Part shown: positions 1 to 10,985 of the stretch, piece by piece
How positions within the stretch are numbered: the stretch's first letter is position 1
How the letters are laid out: every line of letters begins with the position of its first letter
Assembly (NCBI RefSeq): GCF_000247695.1
Contig: NW_004624732.1
Location: forward strand, 44,325,676 to 44,389,675
Origin: Heterocephalus glaber
Taxonomy: Eukaryota > Chordata > Mammalia > Rodentia > Bathyergidae
Direction of reading: 5' to 3'
DNA: 64,000 bases
Program-made: the position numbers and the translations under genes
Notes under the pieces: generated by a model
Told to the model about the DNA's origin: nothing
What the model saw: only the letters and a program-made list of their open reading frames with translations
Database searches by the model: none

Positions 1-45
1 ACCTGGGATGGATGGGTAGGGAGAAAGTGAAGCATTTTGATGGAC

Positions 46-103
46 AGACTGCCTCCCTATCTACTGGGATTATAGGCATGTACAATCATGCATGGCTCAA
101 ATT
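46..103 (-). repeat. B1/7SL-type SINE fragment
   Basis: The stretch reads as the reverse complement of the left part of a 7SL-derived SINE. CTGGGATTATAGGCATG followed by a CATGCATGGCT-like end is the usual Pol III-transcribed head in reverse. It is short and diverged, so an old truncated copy is likely. It lies just upstream of a second 7SL-type fragment in the opposite orientation. Confidence 0.45.
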
Positions 104-133
104 TTTACTTTGTAAAATAACTTAAAAAAATAT

Positions 134-218
134 AAGCTGGGCACAGAAGTGGTGCATACCTATAGGAGGATCACCCGATGGCAGGAGTTTGAGACCAAAC
201 TCGGCAACATAGTGGAAG
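134..218 (+). repeat. B1/7SL-type SINE, truncated
   Basis: Starting at AAGCTGGGCACAG, the sequence follows the 7SL-type SINE head: GCTGGGC, then GGTGCATACCT, then GAGGATCACC and GGAGTTTGAGACCA, ending near GGCAACATAGTGG. It lacks the TAATCCCAGCTACTC segment, so an internal deletion is likely. It is a monomer, as in rodents. No flanking duplication was recognised. Confidence 0.55.
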
Positions 219-439
219 AACTAACTTTAGCAGGCAGTAGCTAATTATTGTGCCCTGGATCAACTTGTCCCTGTCTAGAGGGAGAGAGAAGGGAAAGAGT
301 TGATGTAAAATCAGCCAATGCAGAAAGGGTGTTCTCTCTGTGTTTAAAGTTCTCAGAGTGTAAAGATTTGAAAAAAAAACCTAGGAAGTCTTTTTAGATT
401 ATGAATTATTTCTGCACTTTTAAATTACCTGTATTCTGG
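219..439. other. Unique non-coding spacer
   Basis: I see no gene or clear repeat here. The segment is AT-rich and leads into the T-rich 3' end of the minus-strand L1 that starts near 440. Confidence 0.4.
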
Positions 440-790
440 AGTATATTTTATTTTCATTAAGTTTATTGGTACATTTTAGGTATAAAATACAGTTTCATTC
501 ATCTTTGGGATCTTGGACCTTTACATGATGTATCTTAGTTCTTATTTTTCCCCATTTCCCTGCCCTCCCTTCACCCACTCCACCCTTCCCTATTTACAGA
601 GACTTTGTTTCCATTTTTTCTTTTTCTCAAATTTTTTTCTTTTCCCTTCTTTCCTTTCCCCTAACCTTCCCACTTCCCCAACTCCTCCCACTTCCCCAAC
701 TCCTTTAGACCTTTTCTTCCTATTTCACATTATCAATTATATCATTAGAACCTTATTTACACTTTTAGTATTTCACACCAGAGAAACTAT
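440..790 (-). other. L1 3'UTR and tail
   Basis: Read on the minus strand, this follows the ORF2 TGA at 791-793 and is strongly purine-rich, a common property of L1 3'UTRs. It contains a local repeat of CACTTCCCCAACTCC on the plus strand near 670-705. It ends with ATGTACCAATAAA and a short A-rich tail. The end resembles the proximal 3' end at 57911-58200 and the plus-strand tail at 59534-59757, not the distal 3' end at 57645 and 63893. Confidence 0.75.
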
Positions 791-2189
791 TCAGTATTTA
801 TACATGTGTGTCCTATTTATTTCACTTAAGATTATGGCCTCAATGTGCATCCATTTAGCTATAAATGTCTCTAGTTTCTCATTCTTTATGGCCGAGTAGT
901 ACTCCATTTTATAGAAAAACCACATCTTTATCCAGTCTCCGGTTGATGGGCATTTGGGCTGTTTCCATGTTTTAGCTATCACAAACTGTGCCACTATAAA
1001 CATGGGTGTGCATATATCACTGTGGTATGATTCTTTCAATTCTTTGGGGAAGATACCCAGCAGAGGGATAGCTGGGTCAAATGGGATCTCTAATCCTAGG
1101 TTTTTGAGGTATCTCCACATTGATTTCCACAGTGGATGCTGTGGATTGCACAGTGAATATACTCCCACCAACAATGAAGAAGGGTTGCTTTCTCCCCACA
1201 GCACTGCCAACATTTGTTATTGGTTGATTTCTTGATAGCAGCCATTCTTTCTGGAGTGAGGTGGACTCTCAGTGTTGTTTTCATCTGCATCTCTCAAATG
1301 ACCAGTGATGCTGAGTATTTTTTCATATGTTTATTTGCTGCTTTTACTTGTTTGTCTGAGAAATTTCTGTTCATTTCAGATGCCCATTTTTGAATTGGGT
1401 TTTTATATTTGGGGGGTCTGATTCTTTTGAGTTCTTTATATATTCTAGATAGTAGACCTTTATTTGAGGAACAGCTGGTAAAATTTTTTCCTATATTGTA
1501 AGTTGTCTCTTAGCTCTGTTGATGGCTTCTCTTGCAGTGCAGAAGCTTTTTAATAAGATGAGATCCCAGTTGTTGATCTTTGTGCGAGTTCCCATGATAC
1601 TGATGATTTGTTCATAAAATCTTTTCCCATGCCAGTATCTTCGAGAGTTCTACCTAACTTATCTTCCAGTAAGTTTAGTGTTTTGGTTTTAATATTCAGA
1701 TCTTTAATCCACTGTGATTCTAGTTTAGTGCATGGTGAAAGATAGGCAGGTTGAACTCCGGTTTTTCCAGCACCATTTGTTAAAGAGGCTATCTTTCCTC
1801 CAGTGAGGATGATTGGCTCCTTTGTCAAAGATGAGGTAGCTGAGTATGTCTGGAGTTGTTTCTGCATCTTCTAATCTATTCCACTGATCCTCAGGTCTGT
1901 TTCTTTGAAGTACCATGTTGTTTTTATCACAGTGGCTTTGTAGTATAGTTTCAAGTTGGGGATTGTGATACCCCCTGTCATGTCTCTGTTGCCTATAATT
2001 GCATTTGCTATTCTAAGTCTCTTCTTGTTCCAAATGAATTTTTGGATTGTTTTCTCTAGTTCTGTGAAATATACTTTTGGGAGTTCAATTGGGATTGCAT
2101 TGAATCTGTATAGCAGCTTTGGAAGTGTGACCATTTTCACTATATTGGTTCTTCCTACCCAGGAACAAGGGATATCTTTCCATTTTCTT

Positions 2190-2273
2190 TTTTTTTTTTG
2201 GTACCAAGGATCAAACTTGAGTCCTTGCACTTGCAAGGCAGGTGGTGGAACCACTGAGCTAAATCCTTAACCC
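2190..2273 (-). mobile_element. ID SINE nested in L1 ORF2
   Basis: This is a tRNA-Ala-like ID element in minus orientation with an A-tail (T-run at 2190-2199 on the plus strand) and the reverse A-box CCACTGAGCTAAATCC. It is flanked by a perfect 15-bp duplication (TCTTTCCATTTTCTT at 2175-2189 and 2274-2288). That gives exact ends and shows insertion after the L1 was in place. The element itself is somewhat diverged. Confidence 0.92.
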
Positions 2274-2900
2274 TCTTTCCATTTTCTTATATCCTCCTTG
2301 TTCTTTTTTTTTCAAAGCGCACAGTTTTCAGTGTAGAGGTCTTTTGTCTCCTTTGTTTGATTGGTTCCTAGATATTTCATTTTTTTGGATGCTATTGTGA
2401 AAGGAATTGTTTCCTTAATTTCTCTCTCAGTGAGTCTGTTATTTGTGTGATCTTTGAGTGTTTACCTTGTATCCAGCTACTTTACTGAATCTGTCAATTA
2501 AGTCTCGAAGTATTTTGGCAGAATTTTGGGGGTCTTCTATGTAGAGTATTATATTGTCAGCAAATAATGACAGTTTGACTTCTTCCTTTCCTATTTTTAT
2601 TCCTTTTATTTCTTTCTTTTGTATAATAGCTGTGGCTAATGTTTCCAAAGCTATATTGAACAGGAGTGATAGCGGACATCCTTGTCTTGTTCCTGATTTA
2701 GTGTGAAGGTTTTCAGTTTTTGACCATTTAGTATGATGTTGGCTGTTGGTTTTTCATAGATAGCCTTTATTAGCTTCAGATACAGACCATCTGTTCCAAT
2801 TTTCGGTAGGGTTTTTAATATGGATAGGTGTTGGATTTAATCCAATACTTTTTCTGCATCTATTGAGATGATCATATGGTTTTTGTCCTTGAGTCTGTTA

Positions 2901-3010
2901 ATATAGTGTATTAATATTATTAATACACTATATATTAAATATATAGTATATGTATATTAATATATACATTATTAATATATTAATATATAGTGTATGTATA
3001 TTAGAATAAC
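2901..3010. repeat. AT-rich palindromic expansion inside L1 ORF2
   Basis: A 15-bp perfect inverted repeat (2901-2915 against 2919-2933, 3-nt centre) is followed by about 75 bp built only of TATA/ATTA words, repeating AATATATAGTGTATG-like units. By comparison with ordinary L1 ORF2, sequence should run directly from TTAATATAGTGTATTA to ATTTATTGATTT. Roughly 100 bp is therefore extra and disrupts the reverse-transcriptase domain. Confidence 0.7.
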
Positions 3011-4793
3011 ATATGTAAATTTATTGATTTATGTATGTTGAACCATCCTTGCATCCCTGGGATAAATCCGACTTGGTCAGGGTGTATGACCTTCTTAACC
3101 ACCCTCTGTATTCTATTTGCCAGTATCTTATTGAGGATTTTTGCATCTTTGTTCATTAGGGAGATTGGCCTGTAGTTCTCTTTTTTGGTAGAGTCTTTCC
3201 CTGGTTTTAGATTCAAAGTAACACTTGCTTCCAGGAATGAATTTGGAAGTATTACTTCCCTTTCAATTTCGTTGAAGAGTTTAAACAGTAGTGGCAATAG
3301 ATTTTCTCTAAATGTCTTTTAGAATTCAGCGGTGAAGCCATCAGGACCTGGGCTTTTCTTAGTTGGTAAAGTTTTAATTACATTTTCAATTTCACTGATT
3401 GTAATTGGAGTTTTTAGACTTTTTATATCTTCTTTGTGCAACTTTGGTAATTCAGATGTATCTAGCAACCTGTCCATTTCTTTTGTGTTTTCCATTTTAT
3501 TAGAATACAGGTTTTTGAAGCAGGTATTGATGATCCTCTGATTTCTGCTGGATCTGTTGTGATTTCACCTTTTTCATTCCTAATTACATGAACTTGAGCC
3601 TTTTTTTTCCTTTTTTTGATAAGGTTGGCTAAGGGTTTATCAATTTTATTTATTCTTTCAAAAAACAAAGTCTTCGATTTGTTGCCTTTTTGTATCATTC
3701 TTAGTCTCCATTGCATTGATTTCTGCTCTGATCTTTATAATTTCCTCTCTTCTATGAGCTTTGGGTTTGTCTCACTCTTCTTTTTCTAGGAGCTTAAGGT
3801 TCAGCATTAGCTTGTTTATTTGAGCTCATTCTGTTTTCCTAACATGGACATTTACTGCTATGAATTTCCCTCCTAGAACTGCTTTCATTGTGTCCCATAG
3901 ATGCCTGTATGTTGTATTGACATTATCATTTAATTGTAGAAACTGTCTAATTTCTTCTTTAATTTCCTCTGTGACCCAGTACTTGTTCAGGAGGGTGTTA
4001 TTCAATTTCCATTTTTTTTGTGTAGTTCTTGTGGTTTCTTATGCTATTGATCTCCAGTTTAATTGCCCTATGATCTGATAATATACAGGGGATAACTTCA
4101 ATTCCTTTGCATTTACTTAAACATGAATATGAGTGATCACGTGGTCTATTTTGGAGAATGACCCGTGTGCAGCCAAAAAAATGTATGTTCTGATTTTGTG
4201 AGGGGGAACATTCTTTAAACATCTATTAAGTTCATTTCTTCAAAAGCTTGGTTCAGTTCTATTATTTTGTTGTTTATTTTTGTCTAGATGATCTGTCTAT
4301 TTGTGACAGTGGGATATTGAGATCCCCCACTACAATTGTATTACTGCTTATTTGGTGTTTCATGTCCATTAATATTTGTTTTGTATAGTTGGGGGCATTA
4401 GTATTTGGTGCATACATATTTATAATTGTCATCTCCTCCTTTACAAGGATGTAGTGGCCTTCTTTGTCTCTCTTAATTAGATTTGGTTTGAAATATATTT
4501 TGTCTGCAAATAAGATAGCTTCCCCCACTTTTTTTCTGTGCTCCTGTCACCTGGAGAACTGTTTTCCATCCTTTTACTTTCAGTCTATGAATTTCTTTGT
4601 GAACTAAGTGGGTGTTTTGTATACAGCATATTGTTGGATTTTGCTTCTTAGTCCATTCTGCCAGTCTATTTCTTTTGATTAGTGAGTTGAGACCATTAAC
4701 ATTGATGGTTATAACTGATGTGTATTGGCTTATCCTTATCATGTTCTTTTCCTGCTGTTGGCTCTTTTATTTTTTATTTTCCCCCTTCTCCCT

Positions 4794-5919
4794 TTAATTT
4801 CTTGTCTTGCCTGGTGGATTTGCTCTGTTGGGCCTTGTGGAGTTGTGACCTTCATTTTCTTTTTCTAGGATTTTGTTTAGAATTGTTTGGAGTGCTGGTT
4901 TGGTATTCATGAAAATTCTCAGGTGTTCTTTGTTGTGAAAGTATCTTATTTCCCCATCAATTTTGAAAGATAATTTTGTAGGATACATCAGTTTAGGTTG
5001 GAGGTTATGTTCCTTTAAGGCTTGAAATTTCTCACTCCAGGCTCTCCTGGACTTGAGGGTTTGTGTTGAAAAGTCTGCTGTGATTCTGATGGGTTTCCCT
5101 TTGTAGGTGATTTGTTTCTTTTCTCTAACTGCTTGTAGTATTTTGTTCTTCTGGTGAGTTTCAGGGACCTTGCTTATTATAAGTTTAGATGTATATCTTC
5201 TTTTTTATCATGGCTAGTTGGAGCCCTATATGCCTCAGTCATCTGTATGTCAAATTCTTTCCCTCTGTTTGAGAAGTTTTCTGTCATTAATTCTGTGAAC
5301 AGTTTCTTTATGTCATTTGTTCTTTCTCCTGATTTTTCATGGATTCCTATCATCTTATATTATTTTTGGTATCATCTAGGAGCTGCTGGATCAATTTTTC
5401 ATGGTCCCTTACTATTTTTAAGAGATCTCTCTTTTCATGGTCACTGACCACAATTCTGTCTTCTATGTCTAATATTCTGTGTTCACATTTGCTCATTCTG
5501 CTGTGAATGCTTTCAATAGAGTTTTTAATCTTCTGGATATCTGTTTGAATCTGTTTCATGAATTCCATTTCTTTCCTATGTTGGGCATTCATGGTTTCCA
5601 TTTTTTTCCCATGCTGGGCATTCATGGTTTCTATCATGGTCCTGAGCTCATCATCTATTTTTTTGTTGTTGTTGTCTGTTTCTGTTCTAGAGTCTCTAAT
5701 CATGTCTTTTATGCTGCTCAGCATCTCTGTGGTTGTCTGGTAAATTATTTCTGTTTCGAAATTTTCTAGAGCCTCATTCATCTTTTTTGTTACTTCCTGT
5801 GCCATCAGTATAGGGTGTCTAGGTGATTGATTATCAGACTTTTCCACCTTGTTTCCCCCAGAATTTGCCTTTGGTGAGCATGTAGCCTGATTTTGTGTCT
5901 TGATTAGGTGTCTTCTCAT
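4794..5919 (-). pseudogene. L1 ORF1 remnant (RNA-binding chaperone)
   Basis: ORF1 protein coats L1 RNA in the retrotransposition particle. The chosen ATG is at 5919, followed by about 190 uninterrupted codons: a basic/polar leader, then a long coiled coil rich in Glu, Lys, Met and Ile with an 11-residue internal duplication (METMNAQHGKK / METMNAQHRKE). After a frameshift near 5350, the C-terminal domain is recognised from YPTKLSFKIDGEIRYF and the following TKPALQ at 4988-4794, ending in TAA at 4794-4796. Complete length would be about 375 residues, close to the usual size for mammalian ORF1p. It is broken by frameshifts. Confidence 0.85.
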
Positions 5920-7330
5920 TTTTATTTTTGTTGTTGTTACTGTTTTTAGTTCAATTCCTGGGTTGATACTTCAATATTGCTTGTTGTATGTATCTTTGTT
6001 GCTTGTATTTAGAACTTTTTTTTGCAATGCTTATTTCTCACAAGTGTCTTCCAGATATATCTGGTCTTTAGATTTTGGGTCTCTAATGACTCTTCTTCTT
6101 CTTACCAAGAAGGACAACTGATTCAATCAATCACAACACCTTAGCCCAAGTGATACAATCAGCAACAACAATAGCATCAAGGACAGTTTAGAAAATGACA
6201 TTTTGTGGTAGTTATTAATCTATTACTTGTAAACACATTAATTAACTCAAAATCAAGTACCAGCCCAAACTATGTCTGTAGTGAATAAACTGTTCAATAT
6301 AGCAACTTTACCCTTTGTGATGGAGACTTAGAAGGAGTGGGGAGGGAGGGATAGATAGATATGATAAGGAAAGGTTAGAAGTGAGGCCAGAGGAAAGAGG
6401 AAGATCACAAAAACCCTAGGAAGCTGCTGAAGAGAAGAGGAGAAGACAGACTGAAAGAACAAACACAAGAACAGAACAACCTAACAGCAACAGGGAGGCT
6501 AGAAACTGCATTTACTTTCCTTTAAAACTAATGACAATTGAGAGAAGGAAAAAGAAAAGAAAAAGCAAGAAAAAAAGAAATTTGAATTAGGACAGGAACA
6601 GGAATAAAAAGGGAGAGAAATGAAGAACAAGGTGGGAGAGAGAGAGCAAGAAAAAAGAGAAAATAAGGGAAAAATTTGAAAAGAGAAAAGAATAGATAAA
6701 AATTTTAAAAATATTAAAAATAAGAGAAAAAGTTACTTTGAAGATAAAAAATAAAAATAAAGGGCCTCCTTCAGGGTATGTCTCTGCTGTCAGTATAGAT
6801 AGCATGGGCAGGATTGTGTAGATCCAAGTCAGTTAGTCTCAGCAAACCAGTAGCTGTCCCCTGAGATTCAGGCTAATTTCTGCCTGCAAGGCCCAAGTTG
6901 AGACCTCTGACCTCTTGCTGGGTTGAACTCTGCAAGGTTCTACTAAGTTCTACTGCAGGTTTCAGGTGCCCTTCACCTGAAGATAGTCCAGGTTCCAATG
7001 GGAGATGGTGTTCCCTGCAACTTACCAACTATGGTGGTCTGGTGTGCCTTTATTGCAGAGATTTTCTTCACTTTTCCAGTGAGCTTCAATTTTCATCTAG
7101 GAGCCTCAGAGAGGCCCTCTTTCTCTCGTTCACTTCTGCTCTATCTTCTGAAGCTCAGAGCAATGTCTTTTCTGACGCACTGCCCCTCTGTAGTGTGGAT
7201 CCAAGTGCTGGCTTGGCCCAGTGTTCAGAGGTGGTGGTGGGGATATGGGATGTGTTGGCACCACAAGCTGCTCAGGACCTGCACTCCTCTGTGCTGAAGG
7301 GGCAGAGACACCTTGGAGAATCTTTTTAAG
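5920..7330 (-). promoter_or_regulatory. L1 5'UTR / internal promoter region
   Basis: This 1.4-kb stretch lies directly upstream of ORF1 on the minus strand, where L1 carries its internal Pol II promoter. The half nearest ORF1 (about 6320-6780) is purine-rich on the plus strand. The outer half (6800-7330) is distinctly GC-richer than the flanks. It ends near GGAGAATC at 7315-7322, after which the sequence returns to AT-rich background. Promoter role is inferred from position; no transcription start can be seen. A 143-codon open frame lies antisense in the outer half. Confidence 0.65.
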
Positions 7331-8330
7331 AAATTAAAAAAAATTTAAAAATCTCATTTTCTTTCTTCCTTAATGTGATACTGCTAGGTCGGAAATGAAA
7401 AGCAGTCAACACAGTTCTATTTCTGTATATGGAGGATGAATATTTTTATTTGCACTGCTATACTTGTAAGAAATAATATAAAATTAATATCCAAATTGCA
7501 TAGATAATTAGAGTTTTTGTACGTACACATAAATTCCGTCAATGGCATTGCCTGCTGTGAGCAGTTTGATTTCATGGCTTTCTATTATATCTGTATTTGA
7601 AGGCTCTACCTTTGTTCTTTCTCCATTTCAAACTTTATTAAAGCCTTTCTCAGTGAAATTTTGTCCAATGACTTGACTCAAATCAAAAGGAATTTCAGAA
7701 ATAAGATCATGACCTTTCTGCCATTGATGTAATAGCGTTTTTCAGCATGCTTTAGTAGTCATGAGTGATGTTTTGGGATGTAGGTGAACTCATCCTAGAT
7801 ATCTGATTTTGCTAGTGATCAATAACTTACAAGAGATACCTCAGGGAAAGGGACATTATTTTAGAAATATTTTTAAATTTTTTATCAAAGAATGTTATAT
7901 TTTGACAAAATGGTAGTTGATTTAAAAATATGAGAATTTTAAAGTGTGTTTCTATAGAAAACAACAGTGTATTTTCAACACAACAAATTCTAAACATGTA
8001 GATTCCTTAAAACAGATTGGCATTAATGTTTCAATACGTCTTCAGCTGGCTAGTTTGAAATAATTTTAATAAGTAGAATTTTAAAAATATTTACCACTAT
8101 TGAACTATTGTATTTAAGTTTATAGTTTATTTTTATATGAAATTAAGTTTGAAAGGCTTCCTTGTTAAAAATTGAGATAAAATTCATTTTGCTTTGTTTT
8201 ATATTAAATACAACTCTCTTTCTCTTGTACAACTAAATCTTGTACAACTCTCTCTTCTTCTTTTGCATATTTGGGAGTTCTCCCGAGTAGCTCTTTTTGA
8301 TCTGGAGGTTTCTTCAGGTAACCAAGACTT
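7331..8330. other. AT-rich unique sequence
   Basis: I see no gene, recognisable repeat or long open frame. Short ordinary AT-rich words dominate from 7331 to about 8190. From 8200 to 8330 there is a CT-rich stretch leading into the A-tail of an ID element. Confidence 0.4.
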
Positions 8331-8412
8331 TTTTTTTTTTGTACCAGGGATTGAACTCGGGTCCTTGCACTTGCACAGCAAGGGGCAAAACCACTGAGCT
8401 AAATCCCTGGCC
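8331..8412 (-). mobile_element. ID SINE
   Basis: Minus-strand ID element: T-run, then GTACCAGGGATTGAACTCGG (reverse B-box side) and CCACTGAGCTAAATCCCTGG (reverse A-box). Flanks CCAAGACTT and CCAATACTT differ at one position and are probably the aged target duplication. Confidence 0.85.
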
Positions 8413-9515
8413 CAATACTTGATTAGATACTCCAAGTAAGTTCAGCCCAGTTTGCTTTGCTTCTGTTCTCAGGTAGAAACTGTGTCCCTCTTGTTCTGGA
8501 AGTTCAATAAGCTTTACACGTGGTCAGATCTGAGGTGAATTTGTGCAAAACCAGATTGTTTTTGTTAATTAGTGTAATCAGTGTTTTTCTTGGACTGCCA
8601 AGGAGAATCACCAAGAGAGTCCACAACTTTTTATTGAGAGACAGTCTGTGAAGCTATGAGGTTTTTTATAGGTCTCTTTGCCATTGCCATGATTCTAAAA
8701 CTTCACTTATCATGAAGTCAGTCCTAATCTTCTGGTTTCATACTTTGTGCTAGTTTTAGTTTTAAAAGAGCTTTTCTGAAAAAAATTTAAAAGCAAAACT
8801 CCTTTACATTACATGGTGATTTAATTATAATTGATTAAGGATATTAATACCCTGATTTTTGGTCAGTATCTAAGTCAAAATGTTCTTTGTATTTTAATAG
8901 CTGTGAGAAACTGAAATGCCCTAGACAGAGGCAGTAACTATCTCTGATGAACAGTTAATAGTCATCATTTGAACAGTGATTTCCATTACAAATGCTAAGC
9001 TACTTGAAATAATCCATTCTCTTGATAAAAGGAAGTTATAAGATCACATATGATAGTTATTGTCAACTGTTTTTAATAGAATACAGTGTTTTAAAAGCAG
9101 AAGCTCTGGAGGATGAAAATTCTATAATAAATAAACTATATACTAATACTGACAGGTCACATTTTAAAATAGTTATTTCATTTCAGTTACTTCATCCATA
9201 ATATATTGTAGTGATACCTACTTCATGGAGTGATTAAAATATTTAGAATAATACCTTGCTCAAACCAGGATTCATTAAATGCAGCTCTCTTATTCAATTT
9301 GTTTTGTATCATCATCTAAATATTATTCAATAAAAAATCTTTAATTCTAAAAGGGATTTTCCAGTATCAATTAAAAATAGGGCCATTGGTAGCTGAATAT
9401 TTCATTATTTTAGTAATTACTCATAAAATAACTTCTAAATTCCATAATCTGATCTAATTACCATTAAGATAGATACTTACAACTTTTATTCTACTTTTTT
9501 TCTGTGAATCTCTTA
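8413..9515. other. Unique non-coding sequence
   Basis: No gene recognised. The stretch near 9200-9285 (TGATACCTACTTCATGGAGTG onward) resembles the tail side of a MIR element in reverse. The rest is AT-rich with no structure that I can name. Confidence 0.35.
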
Positions 9516-9519
9516 GTTA

Positions 9520-9835
9520 GCTTTCATCACTGGTACCAAATACCCAACATACACAGTGTGAAGGAGGAAGAGTTTATTTGGTTCATGGTCCTAGAGTTTT
9601 CAGCATGTGGTCAGCTGCTCCGAGGCAGGAACATCATGGCTGGGAGGGCATGTTAGAGCAAAGCTCTTCAACTCGTGGTGGCCAGGAGCAAGAGTGCCAG
9701 AGGAGAAGGGGCCAGGGAATACATATTGTTCCTAAGGTCATGCATGCCTTCCCGACTCACCCTCATACATCCAGAAGTGTGTTTTACTAATCTGCTAGAA
9801 ATCTCTTACTCCAATCAAATTGGCAATCACACTTT
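9520..9835. repeat. Interspersed repeat, family unassigned
   Basis: This block contains GAGTTTATTTGGTTCATGG, then GGTCAGCTGCTC, CATCATGGC and a purine-rich GCCAGGAGCAAGAG stretch, ending near GTTTTACTAATCTGC and AATTGGCAATCACA. The same order of words (GTTTATTTCAGCTCAC, GGTCAGCTGGCT, CATGG, a purine-rich stretch, GTGCTAAACCAATC) occurs at 17060-17535, so the two are copies of one family. An open frame at 9578-9790 lies inside it and is not a gene. Its class (LTR or DNA transposon) is not clear to me. Confidence 0.5.
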
Positions 9836-9989
9836 ATAGTAACAATGAATATATTATGTATTTATTTTTTGAAAAGTACTGTTTATAGCTTTTAGTTTTC
9901 ATTGTTATGTTGAAAAAAACGGTTTATTTAAATTGACCTCAAAACCACAATGTTAAATGAATAGTAATCAACTATATAGAATAATAAGA

Positions 9990-10165
9990 ACTGATTTAAA
10001 AATCCCTCTATTGTTGGATATTAAGTTTGCTTGCATTTTTATTTGTTATGACTAGCATTGCCATGAGCATCTTTCTATATACAACATATTGAAAGGAATT
10101 TGATATATATTAAGTAATTTTCTAAAAATTTATAGCAACTTATCTACATTTGAGTATTCCTCATA
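9990..10165 (-). repeat. Old L1 fragment
   Basis: The words CTATTGTTGGATATTAAG, then TTTGCTTGCATTTTTA and ATTGCCATGAGCATC, follow the reverse complement of the 3' region of ancient mammalian L1 elements. It is strongly diverged with unclear ends. The flanking 9836-9989 and 10166-10680 show no feature that I can support. Confidence 0.4.
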
Positions 10166-10682
10166 GATTTGGGGACCCTAAATCAAGACTTTTTCTTTTT
10201 TTTCCATTTTGATCTGTTAGTCCAAAATATAAATGGATACGTTCTTACCAATTTCCCCCATAGTTGACACACAAAAAGTCTACTCTTCTTTATTACGACA
10301 TTTAATGAGATATCTTGAATCACATAGAAGTTTAAACAGTTATCACTCATTTCTGAAGGAATTTTAAGTAACAACAGAAAGAGATTTAGAAAAGAATTAT
10401 ATTATTGGATATAAGAACTACAGGGATTTAAAAATGGATAATTGTTACAAAGAATAGAAAGGCCAGACTAAAATTATTTGTACTTTTGCCCTCATTTTAA
10501 AGGTAAAAGGCAAACAGAATGAGAAAATTGATCATCAGCAATCGTCCAACTGGTGCTCCCTGTGAGTTATATGTTCTTTGCTACATTATTCACAATAATC
10601 TTAGCCCAAGGATGTATAGTGGATGTCATATTTAATGGGAATGTGACCAAGGGAATTTTAGGTGAGAAGACATACTACACAT

Positions 10683-10985
10683 GTAGGATTCTCCAATTAG
10701 TGCTAGGCTTCATTCTGAGTACATCAATGAAACAAAAAGATAAAAAATCTTTACTCTTTTGGAATTTATCTATTGGAAGGACAAGATAAAATCGATCAAT
10801 TTTACAATATATTTAGAAGTTATAAGTGTCACAGAAGAAATAAGGCAAAGAAGAATATAAAGAGTTGGGAGTGGAGTAAGAGTTCATACCCTTACATGTA
10901 TGGTCAGGAAAGGCTTCCTCGTGAAGGTGACTTTTCAGCCAAACTTAAAAGAGGTAAGGAAATGAATCACTAAGACACTTGGGGC
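10683..10985 (-). repeat. L2 LINE fragment
   Basis: The stretch follows the reverse complement of the L2 3' region: a count-like GGAAGGACAAGATAAA part, then GGTCAGGAAAGGCTTCC, a GAAGGTGACTTTTCAGCC segment and AAGAGGTAAGGAAATG. L2 is an ancient mammal-wide LINE, so this copy is an inert fossil. An overlapping open frame (10553-10789) starting with a signal-peptide-like stretch is not credible as a gene. Confidence 0.6.

Larger units (their letters stand above)
791..4742 (-). pseudogene. L1 ORF2 remnant (endonuclease-reverse transcriptase)
   Basis: In live L1 copies ORF2 makes the endonuclease and reverse transcriptase that nick target DNA and copy L1 RNA. The start chosen is the ATG at 4742, followed by ITINVNGLNS, the conserved endonuclease N-terminus. 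The endonuclease motif GDxN is still visible as VVGDLN, but the CCIQE position reads CCIQN. Reverse-transcriptase motif A (SIDAEK, near 2850) is kept, while motif C reads FADN instead of FADD near 2560. A cysteine-rich C-terminal region (CWQCCGEKATLLHCWW) lies near 1200. The frame shifts at least eight times between 4742 and 791. An ID insertion (2190-2273) and an AT-rich expansion (2911-3010) break it further. It cannot encode a working protein. Confidence 0.88.
440..7330 (-). mobile_element. Nearly full-length L1 LINE, inactive
   Basis: This is a non-LTR retrotransposon in minus orientation. Read on the minus strand, the order is a long 5'UTR (7330 to 5920), an ORF1 remnant (5919 to 4794), a 51-nt gap, an ORF2 remnant (4742 to 791), and a 3'UTR ending in AATAAA and an A-rich tail near 440. 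At about 6.9 kb it is close to full length. ORF1 coiled-coil and C-terminal residues and ORF2 endonuclease, reverse transcriptase and C-terminal residues are all recognisable by similarity to mammalian L1. Both frames carry multiple frameshifts. An ID SINE at 2190-2273 and an AT-rich expansion at 2911-3010 interrupt ORF2. A clear target-site duplication was not identified. Confidence 0.9.

Noticed and set aside
10553..10789. A frame starting with a signal-peptide-like hydrophobic stretch
   Set aside because: It runs into an L2 fragment, has no homologous domain, and sits in AT-rich DNA that readily gives such stretches.
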